DNA of 64,000 nt from assembly GCA_950295325.1 (NCBI GenBank), contig OX485804.1, forward strand, positions 33,416,001 to 33,480,000, read 5' to 3'. The position numbers and the translations under genes are program-made. Positions 1-11,200 of this stretch are shown here, piece after piece (position 1 is the stretch's first letter; every line of letters begins with the position of its first letter). The DNA is from Polytrichum commune (taxonomy: Eukaryota > Streptophyta > Polytrichopsida > Polytrichales > Polytrichaceae). The notes below the pieces were generated by a model. The model did not search any database and was not told where the DNA came from. It was given only the letters and a program-made list of their open reading frames with translations.

Positions 1-1414
1 GCCACATATGGCACCTAATTCACCTCATTCTAAACACGAGCCATCCGAGGTGGAGGACGACGCGCTTGAAGACTAAAGGATATAACCTATCCTCGCATTC
101 GAAGACTAAAGGATATAACCTATCCTCGCGTTTGAAGACTAAAGGATATAACCTATCCTCGCGTTGAAGACTAAAGGATATAATCTATCCTCGCATTTGA
201 AGACTAAAGGATATAACCTATCCTCGCATTTGAAGACTAAAGGATTGTAATCCTCGCAATTGCAAATTCAAAGGGATTGAGATATTATCCCCGAACTTGA
301 AGGCGTAAAGGATTGAAGAATCCTCGAAATGATTCAAGACTTTAGAGGATAGGAAATCTTAGAGTTTCTTCAACACGAAGAGGATCAAGGATCCGTAGAA
401 AATTGAGATTTTGGAAAATCAAATAAACCGGAGGAACTTTTGGAGACATTGATTTGAGAGTTGATTAAACTTGAAAGCGTAAAGCCAAAATTGGCAGTAC
501 TCGAAAGAATTAAAAAATGGAGCAAAGCCAAATTGGATACCTAGAGCTACTCGAGTGTGATTTGAGGTAGATTGAGCTAGGTGGCGAAGTCGAAATCATG
601 ATCTAGAGAACGTGGTGGACGCGACATGGAGATTATCAAAACATGAAATCATTTCAACTTGTGTACACGGAATGCGGCCGGCAAATGGAACCTCATCAAC
701 CTCTCAACTCGGAGCAAGATTAGGATTTCAAACTCTACTTCATAGATTTAAAGAACTCAAAAATCATGTGATATGATTGAAGATTAATACTCGAATACGG
801 AACAAACATTTAATGAAAGCTTTTCACGAGAACATTATGTAAACTCTAGGAATTGAGTAGAAGAATGAAATCTTATGAATATACTTTAGTGAGGGGGTAT
901 GTTTGGACCTTCAAAGGAATCGTGAACTTATCATAAACATACATTCTTAATGGATTAAGGATATTTTACGATCATTCAAACCATGAAAGATATTGTATGT
1001 ATGAATGATGTTCTCCCTAAAACACTTAACCCTGACATTAAGATTTCGGGGAACATAAACTTGACAACTTGGACACTTTATCCTTAGGGATTTATAAAAG
1101 GATTTTGAAACACTTTTCTTGATTACGAAAAGTATTGTGTTGTTAAATCTATTTGAAGGTTTAGGATCACCTAACCTTGACATTAGATTTCGGGGGACAT
1201 AAACTTGAAAACTTAGGTCAATTTGTCCTTGAGGATTCAAAAAGAGCATTAAGATTTTGTATCACAAAATTAAGATTATATGAGTGCAAACACCTTCACC
1301 AGAAATGGAAATCAAATGAAGGATCTAATTTTGGTGGGAGTAATTTCCATGTAAACCGGTCAGCAGCGGGTTACACCGTCTAAGTTTGCTGAGGGTTTGA
1401 AGGTGACCTCGACA
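1..1414 (+). repeat. 5' LTR, partial (R-U5 part)
   Basis: This matches 19284-20697 base for base apart from G1378. It begins a few bases after the TATA box seen in the 3' copy (19273-19280), so nearly all of it should be transcribed leader. It ends with CTCGACA directly before the primer site. It contains six 33-bp hairpin units (68-262) and an internal direct repeat with a GATTTCGGGG core near 1042 and 1186. Small reading frames here (such as the minus-strand one at 947-1249) lie inside the LTR and are not credible genes. Confidence 0.95.
68..262 (+). repeat. Six tandem 33-bp hairpin units in the LTR/RNA leader
   Basis: Units start with GAAGACTAAAGG at 68, 101, 134, 166, 199 and 232 (period 32-33). 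Each carries AGGATA, a short TAACC spacer, then TATCCT, so each can fold into a 6-bp hairpin. The sixth is altered (AGGATTGTAATCCT) but stays self-complementary. A degraded seventh unit may lie at about 299-331. The same array is in the 3' LTR at 19351-19545. Being downstream of the TATA box, the hairpins would be in the transcript; a role in packaging, dimerisation or translation is inference. Confidence 0.9.
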
Positions 1415-1417
1415 TTT

Positions 1418-1439
1418 TGGCGACCATGCTGGGGATTCG
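1418..1439 (+). other. Primer-binding site, tRNA-Arg-like
   Basis: Three T's after the LTR end, the sequence reads TGGCGACCATGCTGGGGATT. The TGGCGAC start (CCA end plus acceptor stem) and the CTGGGGAT block fit the 3' end of plant tRNA-Arg as I recall it, with mismatches at positions 8-11. tRNA-Arg priming is known for Ogre/Tat-type elements. tRNA-Asp is a weaker alternative. Confidence 0.7.
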
Positions 1440-1527
1440 CCACATGGATGTTACACTCACCTAGATTAGAATATCTAAATTACAAACTACAAAATATTTC
1501 GGAAAGTTGGATGGCAGGAAAACATGA

Positions 1528-2145
1528 ATGGAGAACTTGTATTACCTATATAATGGGAGAAGCCAACGGGAGGCAAATGAACAACGGAAGTGGGCGGAAA
1601 CGTTTGGACCGCGAAAACAAGATCGTGTAGAAAGAGCAGTGCAACGGCGACTCGAACAGTTTAACCTCCGCGGCTTTATTGTGCAGGAAAATAGAGAAGG
1701 AGAAGAAGATAACTCTAAACAACAAGAAATCTCAATCCTAGGCAGGTGGCCGTGGGATTATCCAAAGTATAACACCGATAAAACAACCTTGAGAAAATGG
1801 GAAGGAACGAAGAAATTCCACGACTTGATGTGGGACATGCAAAAATACTACGAAGACAAAACATGGCAGTTGTTTAAAGAAAAAGAAATAGGCTTTACTT
1901 ACCGGTCTCAATTTGAGAGAAGCATTGAGGAATTACCAGAGGAACTACAAGCGTTAATTTATTCCAAGGTGTGGAATAACGGAGGTGAAGGTATTTATGC
2001 CCATGCGTTGGGAGCAACCAAGCATCGAGGATACCACTATAAACAGGAGGGGTTATTGTATGATTTGTATGTTAGAAAGATATTCTTACCTCTGTATGGT
2101 GGTTTGCATGGTAGTGTGGGGAACTTGAATGTGGAACAGGAATAG
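1528..2145 (+). CDS. Leader ORF (ORF1) upstream of gag, 205 aa, unknown function
   Basis: This open frame of 205 codons lies between the primer site and gag, in a different frame from gag (+1) and separated from it by 136 bases. The protein is charged and hydrophilic, rich in Glu, Lys, Arg, Tyr and Trp, with no signal peptide or membrane segment. The N-terminal third is basic (around EQRKWAETFGPRKQDR), and the C-terminal half holds aromatic clusters such as GRWPWDYPKY and HRGYHY. An ORF before gag is known from Ogre-type elements of the Tat branch, where its function is also unclear; that parallel is by position only. The start chosen is the first ATG giving the full frame, and an earlier overlapping ATG in another frame (1397) makes the real start uncertain. 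It could be read from the genomic transcript before gag. Confidence 0.6.
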   Translation: MENLYYLYNGRSQREANEQRKWAETFGPRKQDRVERAVQRRLEQFNLRGFIVQENREGEEDNSKQQEISILGRWPWDYPKYNTDKTTLRKWEGTKKFHDLMWDMQKYYEDKTWQLFKEKEIGFTYRSQFERSIEELPEELQALIYSKVWNNGGEGIYAHALGATKHRGYHYKQEGLLYDLYVRKIFLPLYGGLHGSVGNLNVEQE

Positions 2146-2281
2146 GAACAAGAAACAAGAACTTAAATCAAGTATCCAAGTAATCATCCATAGGCAAACA
2201 GGTGAAGTACGGGTGCATTGAGGCGTCAGAGCTGAGAGAGCCGGCCAAGACCATGACCCCGAAACACTCTCAGTAGCGTAC

Positions 2282-5200
2282 ATGGTTGATCATGAGGATA
2301 CATCTAGTACGAGAAGTACATCACCAACTCCTAGAGAACAGGAGGCAGAGAAGAAGCATGTGGAGCGCATGCATTCCAGAGAAGACCGCATAAGGCGGAC
2401 TGAACAACTCAAGAGAGAAAGAGAAGAGAGGTACGCTAGGCGTACAAGACAAAGAACTACAGGAAGTGAAGAGAGCCGATACGCTTCTGAACCACCGGCA
2501 ATAGGTTCCCACACCCCTAAGCCCAGCCACCATAGAAGTCAAAGTGAAGGAGGAGGTAATGGTGAGACAAGCAAAGAACATGAAGACTTGGATGAAGAAA
2601 ACTTGAATCAAGGAGAAAGCGAGGAAAACGAGGATGATCTGATAATAGGAACCCCTCTTGGGACCTACGTATTGAGAACAAAAGGTACAGGTAAAACCAC
2701 GGGTACGCATACCCCAGTAGATAAAGCGCAAGACAAAACCCATCAAGAAAACACGACCGAGGAAGATATTTTCGACCAAAGGAGTTGGGAGAAACTAAGA
2801 AGGAATTTTGAAGAACAATTCAGCTACGAGGACTCCGGCTTCTCAGGAGGGAGCACTCAGAACCAAACGGACCAAGAAATCAAAAAGCCCATCACACAAG
2901 AAGAATTCGACGAATTAAGGAGGAAATTTGAAGAAAGACTTAAACAATTCCAAAACCTTGGAATTAACACCAGAGTCAGCCCACCACCACCACCACCTCC
3001 AAATAACAACAATCCACCTGGTGTTGGAAACAACCCAACCACTTCAGCCAACATGGCTGCACAACAACGGAGAACAAAGGTTCCCTTACCGACCTACAAA
3101 GGTAAGACAGATCCCGACACCTACATGCAAGAATTTAACAATGTGTGTCTTGCCAACCAGGAAGACACAGATGCAATCAAGTTGCAATTATTTCCAGTCA
3201 CCTTGAAAAAGCGAGCATTAGAATGGTACTCCCAATTTGGCCCAAATCATTTTCCAGATTGGCCCACTTTAGGAACTGCTTTTCTTATGAGATTCAGATC
3301 AAAGAAATCGGAGGGGGAAGTCATTGAAAGCTTAGGCTCCCTCAAACAAAAGAAGGACGAAACGGTTGAAGAATTCTATGAACGGGTTATGGTGGAATCG
3401 TCAAAAATTAATCCCCAACCCAGCAATCAATTCAAAAAGGCATGGTTCCTTAACGGCCTAAAGAAAGAATATGCCAAGCATATTGATTTAATGCCAACCG
3501 ATGACTTGGATGAAGCCAAAGCCTCAGCTCGGAAATTGGAGCTAGGACAAATGAGAAAAGGAAGATTCCATGATGAGAGTGACAGCGATGACTCAAGCGA
3601 TGACTCTGAAGAAGAGCGGAAAAAGAAAAAGAAAAAGACAAAGAGCAAAAGGAACGATTCAACCAAAGATGACATCAAGACTCTCAGGGAAGAGATTGAA
3701 GGATTAGCTCTAGGGAGCAGAAAATTTCGAACAGGCATCATATGTCGGAGATGCCGAAATGAAGGACACTATGTTCAAGAGTGTCAAATGAAGCAGTGCA
3801 CGAACTGCAACAGCCTAACACACAACACAAGTGAATGTGTTTACGAAAGACATGAATCTCGGAGGCCCCGAGATAGGAGATATGGGGTAAACCAAGTACA
3901 ACCCCAAGCTAATCATAGGCCAGGAGCGATAACTCCTAGGCGAGAAATGAATGAAAGAAGGGTTCGGTTTGAACCAAGGATAGAATTCCGGAGAGATGAA
4001 AGATCCCCCTTTAGGGAGGGCGATTACCGGCGGGAGGCGGGAGGCCCCTACCGGGGAAATGAATATCGCAGAGAGGAACGGCCATACTATAGGCCCAACA
4101 ACAACTACCGAGATGAGTTCAGAAGGGAAGGTTATATCCCTTACAAAACCCAAGATTACCGGAGGGAAGATGGATACCCCTACCGAGGAGGCCCCAGAGG
4201 ACCTATTAACCATGACAGGTATGAGTATACCAGGAGCCTGATGGATAATAACAACACCAAGGCAGCGCCGAGAACTGGGTTCACTGGCGGACCACAGCGA
4301 GATGGCAACCCCGACGAGTGTTTCTATTGTCATCAGAAGGGGCACCGGAAGCCGGATTGTCCGCACTTTATTAAACACCAACAGGAGTTGAGTGGATTTA
4401 GAAACCCAAAACCGGCAGTAGGAGCCAACGTGGTGTCCCCTGCGGTTTGTGTGATGACCAGAGGCCAACGGGCCGCAGCCGAGAAAGGCAAAGAAGATAG
4501 TGAAAGTGATGACAGCGATGACAATGATGAATCAAGCAGTGGCAGCTCAGAAAAGCAAGAAGACCACCAAAAGAGGGAGGAGAACTCCGAAGATGAAAGG
4601 GATGACGCATTCGAGGATAATGAACGCAACAAAGTGATTGAAAAAAGGCCGATAGGAGCCAACAGTGAAGAATGGAAAGCGGATAGGGAAGTCCACCGGG
4701 AGGTGAGTAAGACTATCCATGAAATACAGGAGGAAGAGGGCGAAGCTCTACCCACGCCAGAAGAGTTCGCACCTTGGTACCCAGAAAAAGAAGAGGCAGA
4801 GAAGCCCGTGAAACGGAGCCCCGAGAAGGGAGGCGTCCCAACAGCTACCCGGGCAAGGGTAGATAAAATTTTAGAGAGTGTGATGAATCACACAAAAGCA
4901 AACATCTCAATAGGGCAGCTGTTAGAGATAGCCCCCTATTGCAAGAAACGGGTAATGGCGGCCCTTACCAGCCAAGAGGAGGAAACGGAGAAACCGACCT
5001 CTACATATCACGTAACAGCAAAGGCGTTCGACGAAGAAATGCCCATGATATCAGTGATCGTTAAGAACATAAGAGTTCCAAATGTTTTAATCGATGGTGG
5101 CTCAGGAGTGAACATCATCACTAATACCTTAAGAAAGAAACTAGGGCTTGACAAAATAGAGCCCGCCCCATTTACCATCAAAATGGCTGACCAAAGGAAA

Positions 5201-8200
5201 GTCATGCCCAAAGGAATCATCCGGGATGTACGCCTTGATGTCGGCGGCATCGTGATCCGGACAACACTCACCGTCATAGACATGGTGAGCACCGAAGATA
5301 GTTACTCTCTATTATTAGGGAGACCATGGTTGAAGGAGGCTCAAGCACAACATGATTGGCCCCTCAACAAATTGACCTTGACTCAAGGAGGAAGCAAGGT
5401 GGAATTGAGTACTCAAAGAACCCCGGCACTACCACCGGGTAGGAGACCCTTAAATTGGGAGGACTACGACTGGGAGATGGGACTATCTGATGAAGAGGAA
5501 GCAATAGTCTATGAAGCATTTCCCGAGTTGCTACCTATGGGAGACTTTGATTTGAAAAGCTTAAGGAAGTTGAAGGAGTCAAGCTGTAATACAGTGGGGG
5601 TTGATAACCCTAAGAAACCGGGAAGGCCTAGAGCAAACCCCGGCGAACAAGAGAAACCTCGACCTCGTAAAGCTACCAAGAAGGAGCAAGAGGCCATGGA
5701 AGAGAAACCCGTATATCCGGACCAATTCTACAAAGTTAAAGAAGGGGATATAACGGTGGACGTTACTCCTGCCGCGGAGGCAGTGAAAGGAAAGAAGATA
5801 GCGGGATGGACCGTAGAAGATGAAGACCTAGTCAAAAATTTGAACCTAGGAACCCTTGAAGATCCTAAATTGGTGAAAATTTCCAAGGACTTGGGAGAAT
5901 ACGAAGCTAAAGTGAAAGATCTTTTGCTTCGTTTTAAAGATGTGTTCGCATTTACCTATAAGGACATGAAAGGGATACCCCCGTATGTTTGTGAACACAA
6001 GATTGAATTGCAACCGGAAGCCAAGCCGGTGCGGCAGATGCGGTACAGAATGAACCCCAATTACGCCGCCAAAGTGAAGGAGGAAATTGATAAGTACTTG
6101 GAAGCCGGGTTCATATACCCTGTCGACAAAACGGAATGGCTATCACCGATCGTGATTGTGCCAAAGAAGAATGGGAAACTACGAGTGTGCGTTGACTACC
6201 GCAAACTCAACGCAGTCACCAAGGTAGACCCTTTTCCTCTACCTTTTACCGAATCAATTTTGGAAGCTGTTGCAGGACACGAGATGTATACGTTAATGGA
6301 CGGGTATAGTGGTTACAACCAAATCATGATCGCTCTGGAGGATCAATTGAAGACATCTTTTATTACCGAGTATGGAGCTTTCGCATACCGAGTAATGCCC
6401 TTTGGTTTGATGTGTGCCCCAGCCACATTCCAAAGGGGAATGATGAAAATATTTGCAGACTACCTTGATAAGTTTATGAAGGTTTTCCTAGATGATTTTA
6501 CAGTATATGGAACCAAGGAGGACCATATCGAACATCTAGAGAAATGTTTGATCAAGTGCCGAGAAAATGGAGTAAGCCTAAACCCGGAGAAATGTTTTTT
6601 CTGTGTAAATTCGGGAAGGCTCCTTGGACATGTGGTTTGCCAAGAAGGCTTGTTGGTGGACCCCAAAAAGGTGGACGTAATAGGAAAGTTACCTCCACCA
6701 ACCACAGTACGGGGAATTCGGAGCTTCTTAGGACAAGCCACATATCACCGGAAATTCATTTGGATGTATGCGGAAATCACTAGACCTCTGTACTTACTTT
6801 TGAAGAAAGGGGAAAAATACATTTGGACAAAATCCTGTCAAGAGGCGTTTGAGGGGGTGAAGAAAAGACTCACAACAACGCCTATACTAATAACCCCCAA
6901 TTGGGCTATGGAGTTTCACGTACATTGTGATGCCTCCAACATAGCCATTGGTGCGGTTTTGGCTCAAAACATCCACGGAGATAGAGATTCTCCAATATAC
7001 TATGCCAGCAGACTTCTAAACAACGCCGAGAGGAATTACAGCACCACCGAGCGAGAAGCTTTGGCGATGATTTATTCAGTCGGTAAGTTTAGACATTACC
7101 TTCTAGCTAACCATGTGGTTTTCTATGTAGACCACCAAGCTTTACTATATCTAGTCAACCGACCAGTGGTATCTGGCCGAATTGCTAGATGGATGTTACT
7201 ACTTCAAGAATATGACTTTGAAGTAGTCTACAAACCTGGGAGAAGCCATGTGATGGCCGACCACCTATCAAGGATAGAAAGCGGAGAAGATCCCTCAGGA
7301 GTACAAGACCAGTTTCCGGACGCCAGCCTCTTTATGGTGCACGTGCAACCTTTCGAAGATTGGCGAACACCTTTTATTGAATACCTTACCCATGGAAGAT
7401 TACTGTCAGCTCTAACCACTTCACAAGAGCAGGACAAGATCAAACAACTAAGTGAACCATTCGTTTTGAACAACGAAACACTCAAACGGGTAAGCATCAC
7501 TGGCAAAATACAGGAGTGTATCGCTGGCGACATCGTTGAAGAGATAATAGGGGAAGCCCATGAACACGAAGGAACACATGTTAATTACAATACCACGTGG
7601 CAAAATATTCTGCGCACACCTTATTGGTGGCCTACAAGGAGGAAAGATGTCTTGGCATATTGCCAAGAATGCCCGATATGTAACATGGTAAACAAAGGTG
7701 AGATACACGACGCAATCTCACTGGCCGATATTGAAGACCCTGATAACGTGCTACCAAATGAGCCTTTGGAAGCCGGAGAAAACTTGGCAGGTGGTGCTGA
7801 TCCCGATTGGACAACCCCATATGTCCAATATTTGACCCATGGAACCAAATGGGAAGACGACCTACCTTACGAGGAACAACAACTGATAGCTCATCGCAGT
7901 CAGTTTTACATACTAAAAGAAGGGGAATTACATCGCATCTTCCAAAACAACGTTGTCAAAAGATGTATGCCTGGAAAGTACGTGAAAAACTACATAAAGG
8001 CTTTCCATATACGTGAAAATCGGCATTACTCATTCGACGCCACCCTGCAACTCATCTTACGAGAGCCATATTGGTGGCCCACCATAGCAGAGGATCTCTC
8101 GTTGTTCATAACTTTGTGTACAGGTTGTCGTGGAAAAGGGGACGAGCTGGCCCCAAAGGAAGGATCCCACGAACCTACTACCTCAGAAGGCGCCGTACCC

Positions 8201-11200
8201 TATGAAGAGACCCTCAACGATTGGAGAACACCAATAATCGAGTATCTGACCCAGGGAGAAATCAAGGTAGGGACACTTACGCGAAGGGAACACAAAGAGA
8301 TCATACGAAGAAGCGAGTTTTTCACGATGGACAAAGGAAAACTCAGGAGATTAGAGAGGAATGGGAAAACCAAAGAATGCATTGCGGGACCTCAAATCAA
8401 GCAATGGATAGAGAAAATGCATACTTACCAACAAAAACATTTGACCGCTGATCAAACTTGGTTTCGGATCTCGAAGGGAAATCGATGGTGGCCTACCATG
8501 GGGATCTACGACGTACAAAATTTTATCAAATACGATTGCCCGACATGTCGGGAACAATTTCACAACTTAGCAAGCTTATTCATGGTACATGTGCAGCCGT
8601 TTGAGGACTGGCGAGCACCTTTTATCGAGTACCTGACTCACGGGAAGTTGTTATCCGTTCTAGCTACCCCTAAGGAACAGACTAAAATTTGGCAATTGAG
8701 TGAACCATTCGTTTTGGACGAAGAGAAGCTCATGCGGGTCAGTATCTCCGGCAAAATACAGGAATGCGTAGCTGGGGACATCATCGAAGAGATTATAGGT
8801 GAAGCTCATGAACAAGACGGAGTGCATTACAATCTGTCTACTACATGGCACTATATATTATGCACACCTTATTGGTGGCCCACACGGCGAAGGGACGTAC
8901 TGGAGTATTGTGATGAATGCCCAGTATGTAAGTGTGCAGACAAAGGTGACGTGACTGGGGACGTTACCCCACACGACTCCGAAGAAGACGATGACCCACT
9001 TCCTGTCAAACCTTTGGAGGCACAAGAGGATATGACAGGAAAAGCGGAACCAGATTGGACAACACCATATGTCCAATATCTAACATGTCAAACGTACGGT
9101 ACACCATGGGTGAATTCCCTACCTCTAGAGGAAAGGAGATTGATTGCTTACCGCAGTCGATTCTTCATACTCAAAGAGGGAGAATTACATCGTATGTTTC
9201 ACAACGGCATCGTAAAGAAATGTATACCGGGAAGGTATGTGAGGAGTTACCTCAAGACCCTCCATATAAAGGAAAATCGGCATTTCTCGGAAAACGCCAC
9301 CAGACAACTGGCGCTACAAGGCCCTTATTGGTGGCCAACCATCGCGGAAGATGTGTCGCTACTCATCACGCTATGCACTGAATGCGAAGGGCAGGGAGAA
9401 GAGTTACCAATGGAGGGAAGCTCTACTCAACCTAGTAATGAAACGGATATGATACCTTACAAAGAAACCTTCTACGATTGGAGAACCCCCATAGTTGAAT
9501 ACCTGGCACGAGGGAAATTCAAAATGGATGCAGAAACTCAAAGACGGCAAAGAGAGCTCCTACGGGATAGCGAGTTCTTCGCTTTAGAGAAAGGAAAACT
9601 CCGGAAATTGGAGAAAAACGGAATGGCCAAGATTTGCATTGGAGGTTACCAGATAAAGCATTATATCGGGAAAATGCATGTCTATCGAAAAGCACATCTG
9701 AACGATCAATACACCTGGCTACGATGTTTACAAGGGAACCGGTGGTGGCCCACGATGGGGCTGTGCGACATACAAATGTACATTATGTACGACTGCCCGT
9801 CTTGTCGAAGAAGATTTCGAGGCCCGCTCCATAACATAATTTGCGGGTCCATTGCCGTACAACCACAAGACACCAAGGATTGGAGGAAGTTATTGATAGA
9901 ATACCTCACCTACGGATACCTTAAAGGACCCCGTATTTCAAAGAATCAATACAAGAAGATAACTCGACAAAGCCAGGAATATTTCATCGAAGAAGGAAAA
10001 CTAAAAAGGATATTCCCGGACGGAGACATTAAGATATGTATTGCCGGACGCGAGATTGACGAACACTTGAAAGGTTTACACGTAACCGATTCAGGAGAAC
10101 ATCTCAGCATGGAATTAATGTGGCACCTAGTCACGTTTGGACCCTACTGGTGGCCCACGTGCGGAGCTGACATTAAAAACTTATGCAATCATAAATGTTT
10201 GACCTGCAGCAACCAACTGGAGTTCTCAAAAGGCAAGCAAAACCAATCACACCTAGGCAAGAAAGAATTCCAAGGAACACCTACCCCAGATTGGAGACGC
10301 CCTTATATGGAATATTTGACATGCGAGAAGATCTTTACCCTAAACTTAACACCAGAAGATAAAAGGGCTGTGGAACACAGCCATAAATATTTTGTGTTCA
10401 CCGATGGTACTTTACAAAGAATTCGTAAAGGAGGCAAGAATAATCAACGCTGCATTCCGGAAGCCCACGTACCCAGGTACTTGGCTAGGATTCACGGAGA
10501 AACTAAACCTCATTTGGCCGCCATGGAAACATGGAAGGCAGTGGCCACAGGAGAATACTGGTGGCCAACATGGGGAGTTGATGTGTGCAACCATCTAAGA
10601 GATTGCAAAACTTGCAAAGGAATGGGACGTTGGGAAACGCAACCAGCGGAGAATCAAAACTCGGTTGTGCAAGAATCAACACACGAGCCAGATTGGAGGC
10701 TCTCAGTTATACAACAACTAAATAGCATCGAGAAACTGGACCATATTAACAACCAAGAGGAATTGGGGTTAACCAGTTTCGACACGGAGACTTATTTCGT
10801 AACCGAAGATGGTCTGAAATACCGCTTACCAAATGGGATGGTAAAAATGTGCATCACTAAGGAGGATGCCATTGATTGGGTAAAAAGAATCTATGGGTAT
10901 CAAGTACCCCCTCTTCCGAAAGAAGAAATATACACAGAAATACACAAAGGCCCCTATTGGTGGCCAAATATTTCCCGGGACGTGGAATATACACTCAACG
11001 AATCCAGAAGGTATCAGGATACCTTACTACCAGGTTTTAAAATTGAGAACTATGGAACTGTCTTACGAAGCCAGAAGGCACATGATTGGAGAGAACCAAT
11101 CATCCAACACCTCAAGAACCCCATGGAACTTAGCAATTTTGCCTTCCACGAGGAATTGGGAGTGTCGCGTGAAGAATTACCCCAGTATTTCTTGCAAGAA

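Noticed and set aside
947-1249. 100-codon minus-strand frame, repeated at 20230-20532
   Set aside because: It is in both LTRs, opposite to the direction of transcription, and its repeated QVYVPRNL comes from an LTR direct repeat.
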